Shown here in pieces: positions 1-7,700 of a DNA stretch of 14,993 nucleotides (positions are counted from its first letter, which is position 1; the number at the start of each line of letters is the position of its first letter). The position numbers were made by a program, and so were the translations under genes. The notes under the pieces are model-generated. The model did no database searches, was not told where the DNA came from, and saw nothing but the letters and a program-made list of their open reading frames with translations. This DNA is from JBEKCP01 sp050014815 (lineage in GTDB: Bacteria > Planctomycetota > Planctomycetia > Pirellulales > Thermoguttaceae): assembly GCA_050014815.1 (NCBI GenBank), contig JBEKCP010000070.1, forward strand, positions 1 through 14,993, in the 5' to 3' direction.

Positions 1-533
1 CCGTCGACCAATGGCGCCGCGGCTATGCCCCAGGTCGGCACGCGGATCTTGTAGTCTGCGCCCGGGTGCTTCTTCCATAGCAGTTTTCCCGAAGCGGCAT
101 CGAGACAGTGCAGGTGCCCCATGGTCCCCAAGGCGTAGGCACGGCCATTGTCGATGGAGACGCTGGCCCGCGGCCCCCCCGGGTACCCCACACCTTCGTA
201 AGTGCAGTCGTAAGGGAAGCTCCACAGGCTGCGGCCCGTTTGCCAATCGAAGCAGAGGACCCGCTCGGTCTGGCGCGGGTCGGCCTGCCGGTCGGTGACG
301 TACACGCGGCCCTCGGCCACGGTCGGGCCGCTGTAGCCGCTGCCGATGGCGGCGCGCCAGCGGAGAGGAAGCTTCGGGCCGGAGAACTTGTCCACAACGC
401 CGGTTTCCTTCCATGCGCCATCGCGGGTCGGGCCGCGCCACTGGGGCCAATCGTCACCCATGAGCCGACCAGCGCACGTCGCCAGACCGACCACCATGCC
501 GAACAGCAGAACGAAATGATTTGTCTTGTTCAT
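1..533 (-). CDS. PQQ-like beta-propeller repeat protein, partial (C-terminus beyond window edge)
   Basis: The reading frame starts at the ATG at 533 and stays open for 177 codons to the window edge, so only the N-terminal part is present. The protein begins MNKTNHFVLLFGMVVGLATC, a plausible export signal. The stretch LATC resembles a lipobox, but Thr before Cys is atypical, so lipidation is uncertain. WPQWRGPTRDG follows at about residues 29-39, the characteristic opening of planctomycete PQQ-like (BamB/WD40-type) propellers. Blade-like strands follow: GPTVAEGRVYVTD at 69-81, RVLCFDWQTGRSLWSF at 91-106, LHCLDAASGKLLWKK at 141-155, and APLVD at the edge. Such proteins are usually secreted or periplasmic; whether this one binds PQQ or only shares the fold cannot be told. 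No strong Shine-Dalgarno is visible. It begins 25 nt after the magnesium ATPase stop on the same strand, so read-through expression is likely. Function beyond the fold is unknown. Confidence 0.85.
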   Translation of the reverse strand, partial: MNKTNHFVLLFGMVVGLATCAGRLMGDDWPQWRGPTRDGAWKETGVVDKFSGPKLPLRWRAAIGSGYSGPTVAEGRVYVTDRQADPRQTERVLCFDWQTGRSLWSFPYDCTYEGVGYPGGPRASVSIDNGRAYALGTMGHLHCLDAASGKLLWKKHPGADYKIRVPTWGIAAAPLVD

Positions 534-558
534 GTTTGGACGCGGGGCAACCGCGGAG

Positions 559-3183
559 TTAGATCCATGCCTTGCGTATCAACCAGATCTTGACGCCCTG
601 GGTCAAGAGGACGTAGCAGAACAGCGTCAACAGGAGCAGCGGCCAGTAGAGCGGGGGCAACGCCGCGAACCCGAGCTGGCGTGCAATCGGCGAAAACGGC
701 AGCCAGGCGCCGGCCGCCATGATGATTGCGGTCGTCACCGTCAACGGCCAACTGGCCCAGCTCTGGAGGAACGGGATCCGGTTGGTGCGTATGACGTGGA
801 TGATGAGCGTCTGGGTCAGCAGCGATTCGACGAACCAGCCGGTCTGGAAGAGCGACGCGTTGTCCCAGCAGTTGAAGACATAGAGCATTATCAAATACGT
901 CGTGTAGTCGAAGACCGAACTGCACGGCCCGACGAAGAGGATGAACCTCGCAATCTCTCCCATGTGCCAGGGGCGGGGCCTGGCGACCTGTTCCGGATCG
1001 ACGTTGTCGCCGGGAATGGGCACCTGCGAGAAGTCGTAGAGCAGATTGTTCGTCAGGATCTGCTTGGTCTCCATCGGCAGGAACGGCAAGAAGGCGCTGG
1101 CGCCGAGCACGCTGAACATGTTGCCGAAGTTCGAGCTGGCGCCCATGCGAACGTACTTGAGGATGTTGGCGAAAACCTTGCGGCCTTCCAGCACGCCTTC
1201 TTCGAGCACCATGAGGCTCTTTTCCAGGAGGATGATGTCGGCGGCTTCCTTGGCGATGTCCACGGCGCTGTCGACGGAGATGCCCACGTCGCCCGTCCGC
1301 AGTGCCGGAGAATCGTTGATGCCGTCTCCCAGGAAGCCGACGACGTGCCCCTTGCTCTGCAAAGCGCGGATGATCCGCTGTTTATGGGCGGGAGACAGCC
1401 GCGCGAAGAGCGTGGCAGGCCCGGCGGCCTCGGCGAGCTCGGCATCCGTCATGGCCTCCACCTGAGGGCCCAGCAGCACGCAATCCGTCGGCAGCCCGAC
1501 CTCCTGGCAGATCTTGCGGCTGACCAGCTCGTTGTCGCCGGTGAGGACTTTCACCGCGACCCCGTGGTTCTTCAAGGCCAAGATGGCGGGGGCCGCGGAG
1601 TCCTTCGGCGGGTCCAGGAAGGCGACGTAGCCCTTGAGCACCAGGCCGTGCTCGTCGTCCTTGGAATACGCCGCCTGCCGTTGGACGTCCTTGTAAGCGA
1701 TCGCCAGCACGCGGAACCCGTCGGCGCTCAGCTCGTCGCAGTACTCCTTCAATTCCGTAATGAGCAGCGGATCGACCGGGTAGACCTTTCCCTCCAGCTC
1801 GAAGCGGTCGCAGCGCTGGAACACGGCCTCGATGGCGCCCTTCGAGATCAGACGGCGGATCCCCTCCGGCATCTCGACGACCACCGACATCAGCTTCCTC
1901 GAGAAATCGAAGGGGATCTCGTCGATCTTCTTGTGGTCCGGCACCGAGTGCTTCTCGTGAATCTCCTGGAACTGGAGGATCGCGCGGTCCAAGACGTTTC
2001 GCAGACCCGTCTGGAAATGGCTGTTGAGATACGCCAGGACCAGGACCGCTTCGTCCTCGTGGCGGACGACGTCGCAATGCCGCTCCAGAATCACCCGGTC
2101 CAGCGTGAGCGTGCCCGTCTTGTCCGTGCAGAGCACGTCCATGGCGCCGAGATTCTGGATCGAGTTCAGCCGCTTGACGATCACCTTCTTGCCCGACATG
2201 GCGATGGCGCCGCGGGAGAGGCACACCGAGACGATCATCGGCAGCATCTCGGGCGTGAGGCCGACGGCCACGGCCAGGGCGAAGAAGAATGCCTCCATCC
2301 AGTTGTGCTTCGTCAGCCCGTTGATGAGGAACACCAGCGGGACCATCACCAACATGAAACGGATCATCAGCCAGGTGAACCGGGTTACGCCCTTGTCGAA
2401 GCTCGTCGGCGTCTCGTGTCCGACGATTGCCTGGGCCATGGTGCCCAGGTAGGTCTTGAATCCCGTTTCGACGATCACTCCCGTCGCCGCGCCGCTTTCG
2501 ACGCTGGTGCCGAGAAAGCAAGTGTTCTTGAGTTCCAGCACCGGTCTGGAACCGCCCTCTTCCTTCGCGTCGAACTTCTCCACGGGCAGCGATTCCCCGG
2601 TCAGGCTCGACTGGATGACGAACAGGTCCTTGCAGGATACGAGGCGGAGATCGGCCGGAATCATGTCTCCCGCCGCGAGTTGGACCACGTCGCCCGGCAC
2701 CAGGTGGCCCAGCGGCAGCTCCCGGGGCTGCCCGTCGCGAACCACCGTCGCCGTTACGCTGATCATGGCCTTGAGCTTCGCCGCGGCATTGCCGGCCCGC
2801 AATTCCTGGATGAAACGCAGGGCCACCCCCAGGATGACCATGGCCAGCATGACGGTCGCCCCTCCAGGATCTCCGGTCCCGAGCGAAACGGCCGCCAACA
2901 GCAAGAGCAGGATCACCAGGGGGTTGGCGCAGGCCCGGGCCAGGAGTTTCACCTGCCGGTATCGCTGTTCGTGCGTTACCACGTTGGGGCCGTGCCGATC
3001 GAGGCGGCGGGCGGCTTCGTCCTCGCTCAGGCCCTTGTCGCCAGTGTCCAACCTGCGAAACACCTGCTGGGCATCACACCTGGCGACCTCCGCCAACAGG
3101 GGCGAAACCTCAATACGGTTCGACGACCTCCGCAGAGCGGTCAATATGTTCTTCGGCAGGATGAAGGTCGGCAGGATCGACAT
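559..3183 (-). CDS. mgtA: Magnesium-translocating P-type ATPase (MgtA/MgtB, P3B type)
   Basis: This inner-membrane pump uses ATP to import Mg2+. The 874 residues are close to the roughly 900 usual for MgtA. The N-terminal cytoplasmic segment is followed by a first hydrophobic pair near residues 86-122. The actuator motif TGES is at 195-198 and the membrane motif LTPEMLP at 309-315. The phosphorylation motif DKTGTLT has its acceptor Asp at 354. The nucleotide-domain LTGDN is at 547-551 and the hinge GDGINDS at 619-625. The C-terminal membrane region contains YDFSQVPIPGDNVD at 716-729, IGP-like VGPCSSVFD and FQTGWFVESLL at 779-789, all typical of the MgtA/MgtB subgroup rather than of Ca2+ or H+ pumps. 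The ATG at 3183 was chosen because GGCGGAG lies just upstream (GGAG at 3188-3191, 4-nt gap) and the family N-terminus starts here. A longer frame back to 3306 would begin upstream of the promoter. mgtA versus mgtB cannot be decided. Confidence 0.95.
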   Translation of the reverse strand: MSILPTFILPKNILTALRRSSNRIEVSPLLAEVARCDAQQVFRRLDTGDKGLSEDEAARRLDRHGPNVVTHEQRYRQVKLLARACANPLVILLLLLAAVSLGTGDPGGATVMLAMVILGVALRFIQELRAGNAAAKLKAMISVTATVVRDGQPRELPLGHLVPGDVVQLAAGDMIPADLRLVSCKDLFVIQSSLTGESLPVEKFDAKEEGGSRPVLELKNTCFLGTSVESGAATGVIVETGFKTYLGTMAQAIVGHETPTSFDKGVTRFTWLMIRFMLVMVPLVFLINGLTKHNWMEAFFFALAVAVGLTPEMLPMIVSVCLSRGAIAMSGKKVIVKRLNSIQNLGAMDVLCTDKTGTLTLDRVILERHCDVVRHEDEAVLVLAYLNSHFQTGLRNVLDRAILQFQEIHEKHSVPDHKKIDEIPFDFSRKLMSVVVEMPEGIRRLISKGAIEAVFQRCDRFELEGKVYPVDPLLITELKEYCDELSADGFRVLAIAYKDVQRQAAYSKDDEHGLVLKGYVAFLDPPKDSAAPAILALKNHGVAVKVLTGDNELVSRKICQEVGLPTDCVLLGPQVEAMTDAELAEAAGPATLFARLSPAHKQRIIRALQSKGHVVGFLGDGINDSPALRTGDVGISVDSAVDIAKEAADIILLEKSLMVLEEGVLEGRKVFANILKYVRMGASSNFGNMFSVLGASAFLPFLPMETKQILTNNLLYDFSQVPIPGDNVDPEQVARPRPWHMGEIARFILFVGPCSSVFDYTTYLIMLYVFNCWDNASLFQTGWFVESLLTQTLIIHVIRTNRIPFLQSWASWPLTVTTAIIMAAGAWLPFSPIARQLGFAALPPLYWPLLLLTLFCYVLLTQGVKIWLIRKAWI

Positions 3184-3258
3184 GGCACTCCGCCCATAGG
3201 TGTCGGTAAACCGCTCTTTGGCCCTCCGTCCCCCGAATGACGGGACCAACGCGAGAAC

Positions 3259-3287
3259 ATTATAAAGAGCAAGTGCCCGCTGGCCAA
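3259..3287 (-). promoter_or_regulatory. Sigma-70-like promoter of the magnesium ATPase gene
   Basis: On the minus strand a perfect TATAAT (3259-3264) is preceded by TTGGCC (3282-3287, four of six matches to TTGACA) with exactly 17 nt between. Transcription would begin near 3252, giving a leader of about 70 nt before the ATG at 3183. That is too short for an M-box riboswitch or an mgtA-type long leader of the kinds known in enteric bacteria and Firmicutes. The position also argues against the longer reading frame that would start at 3306. Confidence 0.7.
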
Positions 3288-3467
3288 CCGGCGCGCTTGC
3301 CCTCATGTTGCCGCACCCAACCGAGGGCCCGACACGGTAACGCTGGTAAGCTGTGCCGGTGCGGCAGCTTTTGCAGAACCTCCCGATTGCACCGGGTCGA
3401 TCAATGGTAAGGAATGTAACGGTGGAAACGATTCTCGGGGTTTTACCGGGGAACCAGGAGTTCGGGT

Positions 3468-4571
3468 ATGAAATGGGCCATCATAGCGGGGGGGGCCTTG
3501 ATAATGCTGGCTGGCTTGGACGCCGGACGGCTCGTGGCCCAGAACTATCAGATGCCGTTGGGGGTGCCGGGCTTTACCTACGGGGCCTCGGCCGCCATGA
3601 TGGGCGGATACCCCCCCGGTGCTGCATATCCATATGGTCCGTTTGGCCAGCCCGGCGGGCAGCCCGCCGAGCCGCCCGGCTACGCCAGCACGGACGACGG
3701 TTCGGGGCCCGACGCATCTTGTCCACGACTGTTCGTTTCGGCCGGGGCCGTCATATTGCACCGGTCCTTTGCCCCGCACGAGGCGTTGGCCACAGATCCC
3801 TTCCTGGGCGAGACAGCGTTGGATGCGCACACCCTGAACCAGCGGTGGGCCGTCGGCCCGCGAATCGACGCAACCTGGTGTCTCAATGATCAGTGGGCCG
3901 TCGAAGGGCTCTTCTTCGGCGTCAATGATTGGGACAGCCACGGCGCGAGTGCAAGCAGTGCCTCGGGACTGTTCGTGCCCGGGCTGAGCAAGGAGTTTCT
4001 CTTCCAGGACATGACGGCCCGGTGCTTCTCTAATCTCTACAGCAACGAGCTGAACCTGCGGGATGAACTCGGCCCGAATATCACTCTGCTGGGCGGCTTC
4101 CGCTGGTTGCAACTTGGGGACAGGCTCACGATGTCCGGCGACTCGACGATATCGCCGAACCAGGGAACCGCCATGACCACCGCAATAACGACGAACAATC
4201 TTTACGGATTCCAGGTCGGCGCCGACCTTACCCTCGGAGAGGCGGATCGCGGACTGTGTTTCAAGGGCTACGTCAAAGGGGGCATTTACGGAAACGACGT
4301 GGACCTCAAACAGACCACGACAGGGACGGGCGTTTTCAGCGACTCGTATTTCACCGCCAGCCGCGGCCAGGCTTCGTTCGTGGGGGAGGTGGCGTTTCTG
4401 CCACAGTACAAACTGACCGAGCACCTTAGTATCTTCGGGGGATACCAGGCCCTCTGGTTGGAAGCCGTGGCCTTGGCGCCGCCGCAGTTGGGTTCTTCGG
4501 GCACTCCGATCCATGCCAGCCGGACCGTCTTCTACAACGGCGGCGTGGCCGGCCTGGAGGCAAGGTGGTAG
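3468..4571 (+). CDS. BBP7-family (DUF1551-like) outer-membrane beta-barrel protein
   Basis: The 367-residue protein starts with an export signal (MKWAIIAGGALIMLAGLDAG, probable cleavage after LVAQ near residue 25). A Pro/Gly-rich low-complexity linker follows at about 26-80. The rest is alternating-polarity beta strands, from RLFVSAGAVILHRS to a C-terminal aromatic residue (GLEARW), as expected of an outer-membrane barrel. Segments such as LGGFRWLQLGDRL, TTNNLYGFQVGADL and YNGGVAGLEARW resemble the planctomycete BBP7 family, whose molecular role is not established. The start is well supported by AGGAG at 3456-3460, 7 nt before ATG. It is transcribed divergently from the magnesium ATPase; nothing ties the two functionally. 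A generic porin-like or surface-structure role is possible. Confidence 0.85.
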   Translation: MKWAIIAGGALIMLAGLDAGRLVAQNYQMPLGVPGFTYGASAAMMGGYPPGAAYPYGPFGQPGGQPAEPPGYASTDDGSGPDASCPRLFVSAGAVILHRSFAPHEALATDPFLGETALDAHTLNQRWAVGPRIDATWCLNDQWAVEGLFFGVNDWDSHGASASSASGLFVPGLSKEFLFQDMTARCFSNLYSNELNLRDELGPNITLLGGFRWLQLGDRLTMSGDSTISPNQGTAMTTAITTNNLYGFQVGADLTLGEADRGLCFKGYVKGGIYGNDVDLKQTTTGTGVFSDSYFTASRGQASFVGEVAFLPQYKLTEHLSIFGGYQALWLEAVALAPPQLGSSGTPIHASRTVFYNGGVAGLEARW

Positions 4572-4591
4572 CCCCGGATAGTTTATGCCGC

Positions 4592-4619
4592 TGACACCTG
4601 ACACCTGGCGCCTGGCACC
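4592..4619. repeat. Tandem heptanucleotide repeat, four copies of TGRCRCC
   Basis: Just after the BBP7 stop codon come TGACACC, TGACACC, TGGCGCC and TGGCACC with no intervening bases. The copies differ only at two purine positions. It is non-coding and forms no convincing terminator hairpin. Its 7-nt period matches the repeats at 13841-13934. Confidence 0.8.
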
Positions 4620-4652
4620 TTTTCTTCCCCCCCTTGCGATCCCTCCCGGAAC

Positions 4653-4682
4653 TTGACAACCCGGCCCTTCCTGTAGTATTCT
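4653..4682 (+). promoter_or_regulatory. Candidate promoter of the clostripain-DJ-1 gene pair
   Basis: A perfect TTGACA (4653-4658) is followed after 18 nt by TATTCT (4677-4682), or after 15 nt by TAGTAT (4674-4679). Either could serve as a weak -10. The site is in the intergenic gap about 80 nt before the chosen peptidase start. The -35 is strong, the -10 is ambiguous. Confidence 0.5.
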
Positions 4683-4747
4683 CGCTAGATGTCGAATTAG
4701 GTTGCCGGTAATGTCGCCGGCGGCCGGCAGGCGGGAGCTATGCACCT

Positions 4748-4754
4748 GGGGGAG
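4748..4754 (+). promoter_or_regulatory. Ribosome binding site deciding the peptidase start
   Basis: GGGGGAG ends 6 nt before the ATG at 4761, ideal spacing. The upstream in-frame ATG at 4740 has GGGAG only 2 nt away, too close for normal initiation, so 4761 is preferred. Confidence 0.7.
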
Positions 4755-4760
4755 TCGCAG

Positions 4761-7700
4761 ATGTCGCCACTTCGAGCGTTCAAGAGGCGTGGGAGGGGTC
4801 CAGCGGGGGGGTCTCGGTCGGCGGGTCGCAACCGCCGGGAGCGCCATCGGCTGTTGCGGGTGGAATCGCTGGAACAGCGGGCGATGCTCGCGGCGAATTG
4901 GACCGTCCTGGTCTATCTCGACGCCAACAACAGCCTGGAGTCGTTCGGCGTCACCAATGTGCAGCAAATGGAGACGGTCGGCTCGACGGCGAACATGAAT
5001 GTCGTCGTCCAATTCGCCCCCGTCCGGCCCGGCAGCGGCGATTTCAATTACAGCGGCTTTACGGACACGCGGCGTGCGAAGATCGGGTATTATCCGGCCG
5101 ACACGGGTTCCACGATGACTTCCTTCTCGGGCTCGAACTATACGAGCATCGGCACAACCGACAGCGGCAACCCGACCACGCTCGAGAACTTCATCAAGTG
5201 GGGCGTGGCCACCTATCCCGCGAGCCATTACATTTTGGACATCTGGGACCACGGCGGCGGGTTGGACGGCGCCGCCTGGGACGACAGCAGCGGCAACAAC
5301 ATCACGTTCAACGGTCTTCGCCAGGCGATTTCCGGCGCCGGTACGCACATGGACGTCGTTGGTTTCGACGCCTGCCTGATGAGCATGGAGGAAACGGCAC
5401 ACCAGCTCAACGGCTTGGCCGACGTGATGGTGGCGTCCGAAGAGACCATCCCCGGGCCGGGTTGGCCCTACGACAAGGTCCTGGGCGACCTGAAGGCCAA
5501 CACGGCCATGACGGCCTCGCAATTGGGGACCAAGATCGTCCAGGACTACGGCGCCTACTACAACCCCCAGGAGCAGGACACGACCCTGAGCGCGGTCGAC
5601 CTGAACAAGGAGCCCGCGCTGGCCACAAGCCTCGACGCCTTCGCCCAGACGGCAATTGGCGAAGCGGATTGGACGACCATCAACAACGCTTGGGAAACGG
5701 TGCCTTATTTCGTCGATCCCGAGTGGAGCGGGGACGATCTCGACTTGGGGGCCTTCCTCAGTTACGTGAAGACCAACACCGCGGATTCCGTGCTCGGCGC
5801 GGCGGCCGCCGCGGCGAGCGCCGCCTACACGTCGACCATCATTGCCAATTACAGCGGCAGCTACGAGGGCGGCACGGGGATGGCGATTTACAATCCCGGC
5901 CAGGGCGAAACGATCAGATCGGATTACACCGCCGGCAACTTCCTCTTCGTCAACGATACGCACTGGCTGAGCTACCTCACGGCCTTCGAGAACAACGCGC
6001 CGCCGACGGCCCTCTACTCCGTGACATCGAGCACCCCCGCCGCCAACGGCGTCGTGGCGGCCGGGCCGACGGATTTCCTCGTCAACTTCAGCAATGCGTT
6101 TGCCTCCGCCCCGGCGGCCGCCGACTTCACGGTCAGTGGGCATGCCGCCAACTCGGTCACCGCAAGCAACGGGAACACCACCCTCGATTTCCACTTCACC
6201 GCCGCGCCAGTCACCCTGCCCGGCACCTGCACGATGTCGTTGGTCGCGGGCGCGGTAACCGAGCAGAGCAACGGCGCCCTGAGCCAGGCATGGACGGCCA
6301 GTTTCACCATCGCTGCGCCGGCAGTCGCCTCGCTGCCGCTCGATGCGGGCACCGGAGCGAACGACGGCGTGGCCGACACGTTCCGCATCGTCCGCAACGG
6401 CGCCTACCTGGAGGCTTACGTCGACGGCGCCCTCAAGACCGTCGTGCAGTTCGTAGCCCTCAAGACGATTACCGTCAACGGTTCCTCCGACGCGGACACC
6501 TTGACCGTCGATTACAGCGGCGGAGACCCGGTCCCCGACCACAGCGTCGCAAACCCAGTGGGCGCCACGGGCATCGTGTTCAACGGCGGCGCCGGCACGA
6601 ACGCGCTGAACGTGACCGACGGCGATTTCACCGGCGTCACCGAGACCTTTACCGGTACACAGGCCGGCGGCATCGTGCTCAAGCCGACAGTAACGACCGC
6701 GGGCACCGTCACCTACACGGGCGTGACGTCGCTGGTCTCGCTGGCCACGGATTCCGTCGCCGATCTTGTCTTGACCTTGCCCCCCGCCAGCCGCAATCCC
6801 GATGCATCGCTTGGCGACGTCCCCGGCCACGCGGCGAACACGTCGGAGCTGAGCGGTTCCACCTTCGCGAGCACCACGTTCACGAACCCCTCGAACAGCC
6901 TCACCGTCAACCTGGGCAACCAGGGCGACACGATTACGGTAGGGGCCATGAGCGCGGGGTTCAGTCCGGCCGGCGCCGGCGTCGCGGCGCCGCTCGTGGT
7001 CAACGGCGGGTCGGGCAACGATACGTTCAAGATCGACGCCACCGATGACTATGCCGGCAAGAAGTTGGGCGCCAGCTACCAGAAGCTGCAAGTCGCCGGC
7101 GGGGCGGGCAGCGATACCTATGACGTCTCTTCGGACGGCACCGGAGTCACCGGAAACCTCAATGCGGTTTCCGCCCCCCTCGTGATCGTCGCCGGCAACG
7201 GATCCAATACGCTCAACGTGAGCGACCAGAGCGCAACGCTCGCAGCCGGCGCCGCGGTCGTCACCAAATCGACGATTGCCGGACTGGCCCCCGCGACCAT
7301 CACGTATTCGGCCACGGGCACATTCGGCGGCGGGATCAACATCACGGGCACGGACGTTGCAACCGGCGACAATTTCGCCGTCCAGAGCACGCTGGCCGGC
7401 GCCGCCACCAAGCTGAATACCGGCGGCGGCGCCGATACGGTTGCCATCGCCGCCGACAACCTCGCCGGCTCGAACACGTTCCTGGGCGGTTCCGGCGCCG
7501 ACCATTTCATTCTCAACGTAACCGCCAACGTCGGCGGCACGAGTCTTTCGATCCAGGGAAACGACCCGGGCGCCGGTCCCTCCAATCGCCACGTGCTGGA
7601 CATCAACGATTCGATCGCGGCGGGCCGCACGCTCAACTTCGCCTATCCCACGCCCCTCTCCGGAGGTCTGACCGTGACCGGATCCGCATTGACCATCCCC

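Noticed and set aside
526..3240. 904-residue plus-strand frame opposite the magnesium ATPase
   Set aside because: It is a shadow of high third-position G+C in the true gene. Its product is rich in Arg, Asp, Glu, His and Gln, has no recognisable domain, and the opposite strand encodes a complete MgtA.
4592..4640. Terminator after the BBP7 gene
   Set aside because: The TGRCRCC repeats and following T/C run suggested one, but no stem with a loop can be formed on the plus strand beyond the self-complementary GGCGCC.
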